Virus record (IMG/VR): IMGVR_UViG_3300023179_000070
Span: 1 to 64,000 of that record
Source of the DNA: a virus
Strand: one strand, 5' to 3'
DNA: 64,000 nucleotides
Both the position numbers and the translations under genes were made by a program. Below the pieces are notes generated by a model. It saw only the letters and a program-made list of their open reading frames with translations. It was not told the origin of the DNA and made no database searches. This document shows positions 36,529 to 45,701 of this stretch, piece by piece; positions within the stretch are counted from its first letter, which is position 1; every line of letters begins with the position of its first letter.

Positions 36529-37434
36529 TTAGAGATTGTTTTTCCATTGTAAAATTTCTTCTTTGTTCATTTCTCCAAAATCTTTTTTAGTTGGTAAAGC
36601 TATTTTTAATTGTTTATCATCAAAATATCTTTTTAATCTTGAATGAGTTTTTTCTGCGCCAATATTACCCGCGTTATTTTTATTTGAATCATTATTTAAA
36701 CTAATATAAATTTTTTTAATATCAATTCTTAAAAGATAATTTAAAATACCCAAACTAAGACTTGTTCCAAATGTTACTAAAATATTTTTAATTCCAGCTT
36801 GATATAAACTCAACATATCGCCAATACTTTCTACAAGAATAATCTCTTTCTGAGATTGTATGGCTTCTGAATTTAAAAATAATGGATAAAGAAAATCACT
36901 TTTTTCTCCAAGATGTTTCCACTTAATTTTAGAAAGATTTGTAATATCTCTGCCAGAAAATCCTATAATATTATTTTTAATATCAAATATTGGGAAAACG
37001 TATCTGTTTTTCATTTTTCCAGCTTTTCCTACTCCACCTTTAAATTGATCAAGAGTCTCATTATTAATTCCTCTTTTATTCCAATATGAATTATCGTTTT
37101 CTAAATTAGATAAAAGATCCAAATCAAACTTCTTTGTTGATTTAAGAAGTGGTTTGGAAATTTCTTTAGGTTGATGAAATGCAAAATTTTTATCTTTTAA
37201 CCATTCTTTAGCTTTATTCGGATCTTCTAGTTTTAATGTCATTCCCACTAATGAACTAAAATCGCCACTAATATTTTCTTTAAAATCAAACCAATGACCA
37301 GTATCTTTATAAATTTTTAATACAGTGTCATTATCACTATCTCTATAAAGAGGTTTAGCTCTATACTCTTTTCCAAAATCTTTTAACTTATATCCTAAAT
37401 CAGTTAAAATTTGATAAACATTTACTTGATCCAT
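36529..37434 (-). CDS. DnaG-like primase with Toprim domain
   Basis: 301 residues. The N-terminal 80 residues resemble the zinc-binding domain of DnaG but have no Cys ligands (LYRDSDNDTVLKIYKDTGHWFDF). Residues 120-165 show the RNA polymerase basic region (NRYVFPIFDIKNNIIGFSGR). Toprim residues follow: E202 (ILVESIGD) and LNND (N247-D249) where DnaG usually has D-x-D. It lies next to the ThyX and DnaB genes and overlaps ThyX by 13 nt. It should make primers together with the DnaB helicase. Confidence 0.8.
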   Translation of the reverse strand: MDQVNVYQILTDLGYKLKDFGKEYRAKPLYRDSDNDTVLKIYKDTGHWFDFKENISGDFSSLVGMTLKLEDPNKAKEWLKDKNFAFHQPKEISKPLLKSTKKFDLDLLSNLENDNSYWNKRGINNETLDQFKGGVGKAGKMKNRYVFPIFDIKNNIIGFSGRDITNLSKIKWKHLGEKSDFLYPLFLNSEAIQSQKEIILVESIGDMLSLYQAGIKNILVTFGTSLSLGILNYLLRIDIKKIYISLNNDSNKNNAGNIGAEKTHSRLKRYFDDKQLKIALPTKKDFGEMNKEEILQWKNNL

Positions 37435-38078
37435 TCTAATGCCTCGCTTATTATAGGAAATTCTTTAATAAAGATTTTTTTACATTTTTCAGCAATCATT
37501 CTATGTTCTTTTTGAGTATTTTGTTCGGTTCTCAATTCAATATAATGAATCCAACTTCTTAAAGATCCTTTCATATACATTGTAGTTTGAGTGCTCAAAG
37601 GTAATATCATTCTTGCTACTTCTTTTGCTACTCCATTTTCAATCATTGTATCATAACAATGCTGTGAAAGCGATAAAGATTCTACTAGAAGTTCATTAAT
37701 TTTATCATATGCATCAGTATTTGTAGGCATAAGTATCTCTCCTACTTGTCTATTTTTATCTCCTTGCAAACGAAGCTCAACATCTTCAAATTCATTTGCA
37801 ACACTATATCTTTGACTAAACTCTTGAAAGCTAAATGATCTATGCCTAAGAATTTGCGCTGCAATTCCTCTGCTAGTTTTTATTTCAACGCACATATCAA
37901 CAAGTTCAAATGGACTCCAATGCTTATGCTTGATTAAAAATTTTAATAATTTCGGAGCAGTTTCTACATTCATTTGATTAGATGGATTACTAACTCTAGC
38001 ACAAAATGCTACTAAATCTTCTGGATTTTTAATTCCTTTAATTTCTGGTTTTGTAATTGATATTAAATCTACATTCAT
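37422..38078 (-). CDS. thyX: FAD-dependent thymidylate synthase
   Basis: 218 residues, the usual length. The ThyX signature RHRSFSFQEFSQRY is intact at residues 78-91. The enzyme methylates dUMP to dTMP using methylenetetrahydrofolate and FADH2. It overlaps the helicase gene by 4 nt and the primase gene by 13 nt, so thymidine supply is coupled to replication genes. dCMP deaminase and dNMP kinase genes are encoded at 60-62 kb. Confidence 0.95.
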   Translation of the reverse strand: MNVDLISITKPEIKGIKNPEDLVAFCARVSNPSNQMNVETAPKLLKFLIKHKHWSPFELVDMCVEIKTSRGIAAQILRHRSFSFQEFSQRYSVANEFEDVELRLQGDKNRQVGEILMPTNTDAYDKINELLVESLSLSQHCYDTMIENGVAKEVARMILPLSTQTTMYMKGSLRSWIHYIELRTEQNTQKEHRMIAEKCKKIFIKEFPIISEALEWIK

Positions 38079-39559
38079 AATAATTCTCCATCATTTGCAT
38101 TTGCATCATTAAGTTCATATTGTTCTCTTTGACGCTCTGCTACATCTGCGAGTGATCCTCTTTCTTCGATATTAAAATTTTGAACATTATAGTTTAGATA
38201 ATTTTGCGACCAGATTTCTTTACCTGTGCAATCTAATCTTCTTACTAAATCTTGATGACCCGCCGCATCTTTTCCTTGGAATCTAGTTTTAGTTGGAATC
38301 AATTTGTGCGTTCCAAATGTTTGACCATCAAGAGTAATTTCATCTAAAGTTTTTCTTCTAAAGATTGCTACGAATGACGCAAACCATTGTAATCTATCTG
38401 AAAGAGAAATTACAGAACTATCATCCACAACTTCTGAACCTTTTCTATTAAAACTTTCGCCAGTTCTATTTAATTGCATAGCTGTAATAATTGGACAATG
38501 AATTTCTTCTGAAATTCTTTTTAATTTATCAATCTTGTCGCCAATAGCTTGATGCTCTGCCCAATTTTGACCCACTTTTTCTCCAGTCAATTTGATATAA
38601 TCATAAGCAATCATAGCTTGATTACCTCTGCCGACTTTAGAAAGATACCATCTACGAATAATAGAGCATACTTGATCAATATTTTTATTTCCTACATGAT
38701 AATGAAAATATTCATATTTCTTGACTTTATCCCAAGCTTCTCTTACTTTTTTTGTCATTTCTTCATTTTTACGCCAATTACCAGTTTCAAGATACCAAAC
38801 TGGAACTCCACTTAAAGACGCAACCATTCTTAATTGAATATCTACTGTTTGCATTTCAGTATCAAGAATAAGAGTTTTAGTTTTGTTTTTAGGATTAATT
38901 GAAGTTTTAAAACAGATATCATTTAACCAAGTTGATTTTCCTTGACCTGGTCTACTTGCAATTGCATAAATATTACCATTTTTTAATCCACCATACATTC
39001 TATTAAATTCGGAATATGGAGTTATCAAGCCAGTATCTTCTTTAGGGCTATTTCCAATTTCTTCAACAAGATCTTCAACTCCTTCAAAAATATTAATTGG
39101 CACATCATTTTCTGAATATGATGATATCTTTTTATTATAAATTTGATCAATTTTACCAATGATCTCATCCATTGAATCTTCGGAGTTTTTATTTACATAT
39201 TCTTTTAATTTATCTGCCGTTTGAGATATTTCTCTACGAACTCTTAATTTAATTAACTCTTTACAAGCGTTCATTGTGGCTTCTTCTGTAATCTGTGAAA
39301 AGCTTAAATTGTCAATATAATCAAATATATTAATTTCGTCTTTGAATGTAATCCCAAGATTCTTAATCTTTTCAGCCAATAAAACTTTATCTACATTTTC
39401 ACCTTTATGCTTAATATTTTTAAATACAGTATATATTGATGAATGAACATCATTATAAAAGTCATTTTCAGTTAAAAATACATCAATATCAGCAAAAAGA
39501 TCTTGATGCCTTAACAAGCCGCTTAATACATGTCTTTCTACTTGAAGAGAGTAAATCAT
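38075..39559 (-). CDS. dnaB: Replicative DNA helicase DnaB
   Basis: 494 residues. N-terminal DnaB domain (LQVERHVLSGLLRHQDLF), Walker A RPGQGKST at residues 203-210, Walker B MIAYDYIKL, and the H4-type CPIITAMQLNRTGE segment. It unwinds DNA at the phage fork with the primase encoded downstream. The ATG follows a sigma70-type promoter by 9 nt. Confidence 0.95.
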   Translation of the reverse strand: MIYSLQVERHVLSGLLRHQDLFADIDVFLTENDFYNDVHSSIYTVFKNIKHKGENVDKVLLAEKIKNLGITFKDEINIFDYIDNLSFSQITEEATMNACKELIKLRVRREISQTADKLKEYVNKNSEDSMDEIIGKIDQIYNKKISSYSENDVPINIFEGVEDLVEEIGNSPKEDTGLITPYSEFNRMYGGLKNGNIYAIASRPGQGKSTWLNDICFKTSINPKNKTKTLILDTEMQTVDIQLRMVASLSGVPVWYLETGNWRKNEEMTKKVREAWDKVKKYEYFHYHVGNKNIDQVCSIIRRWYLSKVGRGNQAMIAYDYIKLTGEKVGQNWAEHQAIGDKIDKLKRISEEIHCPIITAMQLNRTGESFNRKGSEVVDDSSVISLSDRLQWFASFVAIFRRKTLDEITLDGQTFGTHKLIPTKTRFQGKDAAGHQDLVRRLDCTGKEIWSQNYLNYNVQNFNIEERGSLADVAERQREQYELNDANANDGELL

Positions 39560-39568
39560 TCAATATAT

Positions 39569-39597
39569 ATAATACCAGAACAAAAATTAAAAGTCAA
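39569..39597 (-). promoter_or_regulatory. Sigma70-type promoter of helicase-ThyX-primase operon
   Basis: On the minus strand: TTGACT (39597-39592), 17-bp spacer, TATTAT (39574-39569), 9 nt, ATG at 39559. The -35 box directly adjoins the divergent GTGTAAT box at 39598, so an early and a late promoter meet back to back. Confidence 0.6.
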
Positions 39598-39604
39598 GTG
39601 TAAT
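39598..39604 (+). promoter_or_regulatory. GTGTAAT box, 8 nt before start codon
   Basis: GTGTAAT, attaatat, ATG at 39613. No Shine-Dalgarno sequence. Confidence 0.55.
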
Positions 39605-39612
39605 ATTAATAT

Positions 39613-40272
39613 ATGCCATGCGCTTTAACATCTAATACAGATTATCCAGGTTATATTAAGGCGATCCTTAAGGAAATCGATGCTGGAAATGATGAAACAT
39701 TAAAAGCTTGTGCTTGCTCTCTTAAAACTCCAGTAACAGATGAAGGATGTCCTATTCTTGATGAAGATGGTAAAGTTGGAGCCTTTCCATTTTGTTGGAC
39801 ACAAAGTGATATTAGTGGGGTTGGAGCTAATACACGCTGGCCAGTAGGTGTGAGTTTAAAGCAAGCTATGAACTTATATTGGAATACTTTAGGATTTAGC
39901 ATAAAAACTAATCCACCTCCTAGATGTGCAGGAATAGGTCCTGGATGCGCTGATATTTTAAATATAGGAGCAAAAGGAATAGATCGAGGCCTTCCAGAAG
40001 GTTTTGCTAAAAAAGAATTAGTATGTTTTCATCCATTACTACTTTTATCTAGTTCAACATCTAGTAGTGTATGTAGTTATAGCTTTCATGTTGAAGACCC
40101 TTGGCCATTTGGATGGATTTATTATCCATATGATGTGCAGAAAATAGTTAAACAAGGCGACAATTATACATTTTACCCTTGCGCAGGTGATTTTTCATTT
40201 AACTGGAGCTACGGTTGCCAAGATTTTTGGAGCATGAATATAGAGAACGAAGGATCTTTAAAATTTACTTAA
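39613..40272 (+). CDS. Cys-rich protein of unknown function, probably virion-associated
   Basis: 219 residues, rich in Cys, Pro, Trp and Tyr (CACSLKTP, PPPRCAGIGPGCADIL, GYDVQ-like C-terminal strands). No family is recognised. It is an isolated plus-strand gene between replication genes and is driven by the GTGTAAT-type box otherwise found at structural genes, so a late or virion role is likely. No signal peptide is seen. Confidence 0.5.
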   Translation: MPCALTSNTDYPGYIKAILKEIDAGNDETLKACACSLKTPVTDEGCPILDEDGKVGAFPFCWTQSDISGVGANTRWPVGVSLKQAMNLYWNTLGFSIKTNPPPRCAGIGPGCADILNIGAKGIDRGLPEGFAKKELVCFHPLLLLSSSTSSSVCSYSFHVEDPWPFGWIYYPYDVQKIVKQGDNYTFYPCAGDFSFNWSYGCQDFWSMNIENEGSLKFT

Positions 40273-40279
40273 AAAAATA

Positions 40280-40555
40280 TTAATTTTTATCTTCTTGATT
40301 ATCGTCAAAATCGTCTTCTTGATTTTTTCTGGCTATTTGATCTGTAGTTGCTTCTAAATTTAATTGATCTATACTTTGACTCCATGTATTTACATAATAT
40401 AGAAGTGCCATAGCGTTTATTTGATTATCAAATTTCGTAAATACTTGAGGTTCTCCTTTACTTGAAAAATTAAATAATATATATCCTCCAAAACTGCATT
40501 CATCTATTTGCTTTAAAAGAGAGTCTGGTATTTTAAATTTTTTTTTATTAGTCAC
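40280..40555 (-). CDS. Small acidic protein of unknown function
   Basis: About 91 residues with a very acidic C-terminus (NQEDDFDDNQEDKN). Two GTG codons (40558 and 40555) follow a GTGTAAA box; the second, 8 nt after the box, fits the spacing of other genes and is chosen. No family is recognised. It lies between a plus-strand gene and the endonuclease-like gene. A DNA-mimic or SSB-like acidic tail is possible but unproven. Confidence 0.4.
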   Translation of the reverse strand: MTNKKKFKIPDSLLKQIDECSFGGYILFNFSSKGEPQVFTKFDNQINAMALLYYVNTWSQSIDQLNLEATTDQIARKNQEDDFDDNQEDKN

Positions 40556-40563
40556 CACAAATT

Positions 40564-40570
40564 TTTACAC
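40564..40570 (-). promoter_or_regulatory. GTGTAAA box before small acidic protein gene
   Basis: GTGTAAA on the minus strand precedes tandem GTG codons at 40558 and 40555 by 5 and 8 nt. A variant of the late box; the match is weaker because the last base differs. Confidence 0.3.
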
Positions 40571-40990
40571 TTAAATAATTAAAATTCCACACTTTTCTTC
40601 TATATATTGTGGCGATAGATTTTTCAAGTCATTTTCATAGAGTTCTAAAAATTTAAATCCATTCATTTCTAACCATTTTTCTTTTTTTACATCTCTTTTT
40701 ATACTTTGAAGATATTTTAATCTAGAATTATCATGAAAAAATTTATTGAAGCTTTCATGTTGATTACCCTGTATTTCAACTGCTATTTTTTTTGTTGCAT
40801 TTAATAAATCTACTTTAAGCATGCTTCCATAAACTGGAAATTCTTCATAAACTATATGATTTTTCCAATATGGATAAAAGAATTGCTTGAATTTAAATTG
40901 TAATTTGCTTCTGGATTTTCCAGACCAATCTATTTCGTAGTTTCTTACATTTTTATTAACGAGAGTTCCGTTAATATTTAATAATCTCAT
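40571..40990 (-). CDS. Putative endonuclease, PD-(D/E)XK / Vsr-like
   Basis: 139 residues. Residues about 60-85 contain LKVDLLNATKKIAVEIQGNQH, a D-x(n)-E-x-Q pattern of the PD-(D/E)XK superfamily, followed by a basic helix (KYLQSIKRDVKKEKWLEMNG) and FKFLELYENDL, as in Vsr-like and phage homing nucleases. It overlaps the recA-like gene by 4 nt. It could act as a recombination nuclease or as a homing enzyme. The catalytic core is inferred by pattern. Confidence 0.55.
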   Translation of the reverse strand: MRLLNINGTLVNKNVRNYEIDWSGKSRSKLQFKFKQFFYPYWKNHIVYEEFPVYGSMLKVDLLNATKKIAVEIQGNQHESFNKFFHDNSRLKYLQSIKRDVKKEKWLEMNGFKFLELYENDLKNLSPQYIEEKCGILII

Positions 40991-42129
40991 GATGCAAGAG
41001 TATTAATAAATTTATTATAAAAATAGTCTACGATTGGTTTATTTTCTTCAAGATAGGATCTTAGATTATCTATTCCTTGATGTTGCTTCTTAAGCTCTAG
41101 ATCTACTTTTTTGAGTTCTTCAATAATTTCATCAGAAAAAGTAACCCATGCTCCTTTTGCTGTTGCAAATTCCCAAGCTAAAATTTGATCAATAACTTCA
41201 TATTCTCTCCAAACTGAAGATCCATCTTTACGACCATATTTGATTGGATATTGAATCTTAGAATTCGTAGATTCATTTGTAGATTTTTTAATAACAATTT
41301 TAACATTGTGTCCAATAATCTTATTCTTAACTGGATCATATTTATCATTTGGTTTTTCAAGAATAAGATCTTTATTAAACTTTGGTTCAAATTCGAGAAT
41401 CCAATTAGCAAAATGTAATAGTGCATTTCCACCAGTTGCAGTAGTTTGACGAATATCTTTATTCGCTGCATAGGGATCAAGTTTAATATCAGATCTGACT
41501 TGGCTGATAAAAATAGCCATGTGACCACGCTTCGAAAGTGCAAGAGAAATCTTTTTCATCAACATTGATGATATAACCGCTCCTCCTGCAACTTTTGTGG
41601 CTTCTGTCATGCTTTTTTGAGCATCACCTTTAGTCATCAATCCGTCAACTGAATCAAGAATAAATATATACCTCTTATTCTCATCATTAGATTGAATAAG
41701 ATCTTTCATCAATTCTGAAACTGTTTCAAAAATATTACATTCAAATACAAAACAAGTTCCATCAACCCATTCTTTAGGATTGGTTACAAACTTAATTCCA
41801 GAACGATCCTTAATTTCTTTGCTCAATCTTCCTTCTGCTTTAAAAAGTAAAGCTCTTGAATTATCTACTGATTTAAGAAAGTTTTTTGTTACCTCAAGGG
41901 CTTCTGAAGTTTTGCCTCCTTCATTCATGCCAATAAATCTATGCAAACCTGGGCATAAACCACCACCTGTAGCGATATCCAGGTTTAAACTACCAGTAGA
42001 TACCTTATAATATACTTCATCTTCAAAATTATAATGATCTTCCTTATTGTCTTTCAAGAATGATAACAGTCTATCTGATGCGCTTGGACCAGATGATTCA
42101 ATAATTTCTTCTTTAGGTTTTCTTGCCAT
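40987..42129 (-). CDS. recA: RecA-like recombinase
   Basis: 380 residues. Walker A is GMNEGGKT at residues 67-74 (bacterial RecA usually GPESSGKT), Walker B YIFILDSVDGL at about 154-163, and a QVRSDI-KLDP region followed by TTATGGNALLHFANWIL, matching the L2 and adjacent segments of RecA/UvsX. It should catalyse strand exchange. The divergent Walker A suggests a phage lineage rather than recent capture from a host. It overlaps the upstream gene by 17 nt. Confidence 0.88.
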   Translation of the reverse strand: MARKPKEEIIESSGPSASDRLLSFLKDNKEDHYNFEDEVYYKVSTGSLNLDIATGGGLCPGLHRFIGMNEGGKTSEALEVTKNFLKSVDNSRALLFKAEGRLSKEIKDRSGIKFVTNPKEWVDGTCFVFECNIFETVSELMKDLIQSNDENKRYIFILDSVDGLMTKGDAQKSMTEATKVAGGAVISSMLMKKISLALSKRGHMAIFISQVRSDIKLDPYAANKDIRQTTATGGNALLHFANWILEFEPKFNKDLILEKPNDKYDPVKNKIIGHNVKIVIKKSTNESTNSKIQYPIKYGRKDGSSVWREYEVIDQILAWEFATAKGAWVTFSDEIIEELKKVDLELKKQHQGIDNLRSYLEENKPIVDYFYNKFINTLAS

Positions 42130-42451
42130 ATCTTATAAATTCTAACAGAGTTTTAGGCTTTTGGCAAATCTTTTTATCATTTTGCACTTTATTTTCTTCT
42201 AATTTTACTGTTTCTGTATTTAAATTTAAATTAAAACTTTCATATTCTTTTAGAATAAAAGCTTTTCCTTCTGCTTTAAGAAACCAAGCTAATGAAGGAG
42301 GTGGACTACCTAATTCTTTAAGATTATCCCAAAAATCAAAAGAATTAAATCTTTTAACTAACTTTTGGGCTATTTTAATCTCTCTTGGCCAATTAATATT
42401 TCCTTTGACAAATTTTTTAACTATAAATTGACAAAGTTTATGATTATGCAT
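42113..42451 (-). CDS. Protein of unknown function upstream of recA
   Basis: 112 residues, basic and helical (FVKGNINWPREIKIAQKLVKRF). The SPPPSLAWFLKAEGKAFILKEY segment may be a short recognition motif. Family unknown. It overlaps the recA-like gene by 17 nt and is probably co-expressed with it and the endonuclease gene, so a recombination accessory role is plausible. The ATG follows TATTAT by 7 nt. Confidence 0.5.
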   Translation of the reverse strand: MHNHKLCQFIVKKFVKGNINWPREIKIAQKLVKRFNSFDFWDNLKELGSPPPSLAWFLKAEGKAFILKEYESFNLNLNTETVKLEENKVQNDKKICQKPKTLLEFIRYGKKT

Positions 42452-42458
42452 TATTAGT

Positions 42459-42487
42459 ATAATACAATAAATAAATATTAATTACAA
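42459..42487 (-). promoter_or_regulatory. Sigma70-type promoter of recA operon
   Basis: On the minus strand: TTGTAA (42487-42482), 17-bp spacer, TATTAT (42464-42459), 7 nt, ATG at 42451. The -35 box overlaps the 3' end of the epimerase gene. Confidence 0.4.
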
Positions 42488-43569
42488 TCAATTTTTATTC
42501 TTTTTTTCCAAGAATCGGCTATTTCAGATAAGATTGAATCTAAGGATTTTGTTATTTTCCAATTAGGAAAATGTTCTTGAATTTTTGATAAGTCTGATAT
42601 ATAGCAAATATGATCGCCTTCTCGATTTTTTTCCATATATTCATATTTCATTTTTTTGCCAGTTATAGTCTCTATTTTTAAAAATGCTTCTAATATTGAA
42701 CAGCTATTATCCCTACCTCCTCCTAGATTATATACTTCTCCAATTTTTGGAGATTCTATGAAATTCATCATAAAATTAACTACATCTATAGAATGAATGT
42801 TATCTCTAACTTGTTTTCCTTTATATCCATAAATTTTAAATACTCTCTCTTCTAAATTACATTTTATTAAATATGATAAAAATCCATGTAATTCAACCCC
42901 ACTATGATTTGGTCCAGTAAGGCATCCTCCTCTTAAACAGCAGGTTTTCATATTAAAATACTTGCCATATTCTTGAACCATTATATCTGATGCTAGTTTT
43001 GATGCGCCAAAAAGTGAATGTTTGCTATTGTCTATAGAAAAGTTTTCATTAATCCCATTTGTATAATTTACATCTTCATAATCCCATCTTGTTTCTAATT
43101 CTTTTAATTTTATTTGATTTGGTCTATCTCCATATACTTTATTAGTAGACATATGTATAAAAATCACATCTGGACAAAATCTTCTGGAAGCTTCTAGTAA
43201 GTTTAATGTTCCAACTGCATTTGTATCAAAATCTTCGAATGGAATTGTGGCTGCTAAATCATGACTTGGTTGCGCTGCGGTATGGATTATAATGTCTGGT
43301 TTTAATTTTTCTATTAAATTCAATATACCATTTCTATCTCTGATGTCTATTTCGTGATGTATGAAATTTTTATATTTCTTTTGAATTTCTAATTGATTCC
43401 AACGAGTATCTCCATTTGGACCAAAAAATATTGCTCTTTGATTATTATCTATACCATGTACTTCGTAATCTTGTGAATAAAAAAATGCTACAGTTTCGGA
43501 TCCAATTAAACCCGAAGACCCTGTTACTAAAATTTTTTTTTTAAAGTTATTCATTGTTTTTAATATCAT
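42478..43569 (-). CDS. NAD-dependent epimerase (CDP-paratose 2-epimerase-like)
   Basis: 363 residues, extended SDR family. N-terminal dinucleotide-binding [20 protein letters not shown] as in CDP-paratose/tyvelose epimerases; [12 protein letters not shown] where the usual catalytic Tyr of YxxxK is Phe; and [14 protein letters not shown] near the substrate site. The reaction would be epimerisation or dehydration of a nucleotide sugar, but the exact substrate is uncertain because of the Phe. ATG codons at 43569 and 43554 are both possible, the first overlapping the Gmd gene by 23 nt. Confidence 0.75.
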   Translation of the reverse strand: MILKTMNNFKKKILVTGSSGLIGSETVAFFYSQDYEVHGIDNNQRAIFFGPNGDTRWNQLEIQKKYKNFIHHEIDIRDRNGILNLIEKLKPDIIIHTAAQPSHDLAATIPFEDFDTNAVGTLNLLEASRRFCPDVIFIHMSTNKVYGDRPNQIKLKELETRWDYEDVNYTNGINENFSIDNSKHSLFGASKLASDIMVQEYGKYFNMKTCCLRGGCLTGPNHSGVELHGFLSYLIKCNLEERVFKIYGYKGKQVRDNIHSIDVVNFMMNFIESPKIGEVYNLGGGRDNSCSILEAFLKIETITGKKMKYEYMEKNREGDHICYISDLSKIQEHFPNWKITKSLDSILSEIADSWKKRIKIDCN

Positions 43570-44686
43570 TATCTATCATTTTCTTAATAAGATCATCAAA
43601 TGAAATTTTGGGTTTCCAGTTTAATTCTTTTCTAGCTTTATCTGATGTTCCAAGTAAAAGATCTACTTCTGCTGGCCTATAGAATTTTGGATTGATTTGA
43701 ATTAATATTTTCTTGTCCTTGGAAAGATATACTTCATGTTCTTTTTCTCCAATCCATTCACCAATAATCCCAGCATAAGTAAAAGCTTTTTCTGCAAATT
43801 CTCTAATTGTATGAGTTTCATTAGATGAGAAAATATATTCTTTTGGTGTTCCATCGTAATTTAGATTGTATTTATCTTGATTTAACATCATCCAAACACC
43901 TTCTACAAAATCCTCTGCATCACTCCAATCTCTTTTTGCATCTATATTACCTAATTCAAGTGGTTTAAATTCCTTATTATCTTTAATTGCATTATAAATT
44001 CTTGCTACATTTTTTGTAATTTTTCTAGTTACAAACTCTTCACCTCTCCTTGTACCTTCATGATTAAATAACCATCCTTGAATAGCATAAATATTATAAG
44101 ATTCTCTATATACTTTCACTAATTGCCTAGAGGCAGCTTTACTTGCTCCATATGGGCTTCGAGGTTTTAATGGATGATTTTCGTCTTGTGGGGTATATTG
44201 AACATTTCCAAATTCTTCGCTAGATCCAGCTTGATAAAGCCTACAAGATGGTTTATAGAGCCTAATGGCTTCTAAAATATCGAGTACTGCTGTAGAATTA
44301 GTTTGCCAAGTTTGTCTGGCAAAATCCCAACTACTTGCTACAAAGCTTTGAGCTGCAAAATTAATAAAATAATCTGGCTGTAGTTTTTCTACTGTTCTAG
44401 ATATAGCGTGAGAATCAGTTAGATCAAAATTAATAAGATAAAATCTATTTGAATTGATATGTTTAATATTTTCATGATTATAAACACTCAATCTTCTTAC
44501 TCCGCCAAAAATAACATAATCTGTATTTTTGAGTAAAAAATCAACCATATGACTTCCATCTTGACCAGTTACTCCAGTTATTACTATAGTCTTTCTTCCA
44601 TTGATTAATTTACTGGCATCTTCAATATTTAATATATTGGCAGTATCTATTTTTTTACCATAATAGGTTTCTTGAATATTATTCAT
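43547..44686 (-). CDS. gmd: GDP-mannose 4,6-dehydratase
   Basis: 379 residues. It has [15 protein letters not shown] (NADP binding), [28 protein letters not shown] with the catalytic Tyr-x3-Lys, and [15 protein letters not shown], all diagnostic of Gmd. It converts GDP-mannose to GDP-4-keto-6-deoxymannose, precursor of GDP-fucose, GDP-rhamnose and related sugars. A GT10 fucosyltransferase-like gene lies in the same cluster. A separate GDP-fucose synthase is not evident in the window. Confidence 0.92.
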   Translation of the reverse strand: MNNIQETYYGKKIDTANILNIEDASKLINGRKTIVITGVTGQDGSHMVDFLLKNTDYVIFGGVRRLSVYNHENIKHINSNRFYLINFDLTDSHAISRTVEKLQPDYFINFAAQSFVASSWDFARQTWQTNSTAVLDILEAIRLYKPSCRLYQAGSSEEFGNVQYTPQDENHPLKPRSPYGASKAASRQLVKVYRESYNIYAIQGWLFNHEGTRRGEEFVTRKITKNVARIYNAIKDNKEFKPLELGNIDAKRDWSDAEDFVEGVWMMLNQDKYNLNYDGTPKEYIFSSNETHTIREFAEKAFTYAGIIGEWIGEKEHEVYLSKDKKILIQINPKFYRPAEVDLLLGTSDKARKELNWKPKISFDDLIKKMIDNDIKNNE

Positions 44687-44692
44687 TATATA

Positions 44693-44721
44693 ATAGTATT
44701 AATTTAATTTATTTTTTCCAA
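44693..44721 (-). promoter_or_regulatory. Sigma70-type promoter before gmd
   Basis: On the minus strand: TTGGAA (44721-44716), 17-bp spacer, TACTAT (44698-44693), 6 nt, ATG at 44686. It is within the 22-nt gap and the end of the upstream gene. Weaker match than the others. Confidence 0.35.
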
Positions 44722-45701
44722 AAAGAGTACATATTTTTATCTATTTCATAATTCATATATTCTACTTTTTTATTTGGAAATTGAATATAATATTGGTACA
44801 TTTCAGTTATAAGTTTTTCTAAATCGGTATTATCTTCAAATTTTAGTAAATCTTTAGCTTTTTGATGATCGCAGAATGCATGCACAACTTCTCTTCTTTT
44901 TTCAAGAAAAACAATTTTTGATTTATCAAAACCGAATTTTCTTCCAACATTTAAAACTAATTCGGCTCCATCTTTTATGGTAATTGGTGAATCTGATCCA
45001 ATATTGAAAAAATGATCATCATAATTAGTTAGTAATTTTTCTATTGGATCACATAAAAATTGGCAATCAGAAAAAGCTCTAGTTTGTAATCCATCTCCAA
45101 AGATAGTAATATCTTCGCCAAGTGAAGCTTGTCTAATCCAAATTGCTATTGCATTTCTATATTTATCCCAATAGTTTTGATATTTTGATACTACATTATG
45201 AGGCAATATTGTTGAGTACTTTAATCCGAAATGCTCATAGGCTTCTTTTAGATCCATTTCAATTGCTAATTTTGCTATTCCATATGGATCTTTTGGATTT
45301 CTTGTGTCGCTTTCCTTGAATGGAGGGTTACCATCCCCATAAGTTGCAAAGCTAGAAAAATTAATTAATTTTTTAACATTATGATTTATACAAGCATTTA
45401 TAATGTTAATTGAGCCTACGAGATTATTCTCATAGTTATATTTTCTAATAAAAGGGCTTAAAATTTCTGCTGCATAAGCTGCGCAATGTATCACATAGTC
45501 TGGTTTTTCTATTTCAAATATTTTATTAATCGAATTAGAATCACAAATATCATTTAAATAAAATTTAATATTATCTGGTAGATTTTCCTTAAATCCTCCA
45601 CTTAAATTATCTAAAGAGATAACATTATATTTTTTATCTAAAAAATATCTGGATAAAACACTACCAATCATTCCAGCTCCACCAGTTATTAATATTTTCA
45701 T
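44709..45701 (-). CDS. NAD-dependent epimerase (UDP-glucose 4-epimerase-like)
   Basis: 330 residues, extended SDR. GGAGMIGSVLSRYF at the N-terminus, FSSFATYGDG, catalytic DPYGIAKLAIE, and LPHNVVSKYQNYWDKYRN at the sugar site; GDGLQTRAFS near residue 205. These are typical of GalE and UDP-GlcNAc epimerases. The enzyme would supply a UDP-hexose or hexosamine for the adjacent glycosyltransferases. It overlaps the upstream gene by 4 nt. Confidence 0.82.
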   Translation of the reverse strand: MKILITGGAGMIGSVLSRYFLDKKYNVISLDNLSGGFKENLPDNIKFYLNDICDSNSINKIFEIEKPDYVIHCAAYAAEILSPFIRKYNYENNLVGSINIINACINHNVKKLINFSSFATYGDGNPPFKESDTRNPKDPYGIAKLAIEMDLKEAYEHFGLKYSTILPHNVVSKYQNYWDKYRNAIAIWIRQASLGEDITIFGDGLQTRAFSDCQFLCDPIEKLLTNYDDHFFNIGSDSPITIKDGAELVLNVGRKFGFDKSKIVFLEKRREVVHAFCDHQKAKDLLKFEDNTDLEKLITEMYQYYIQFPNKKVEYMNYEIDKNMYSFWKK

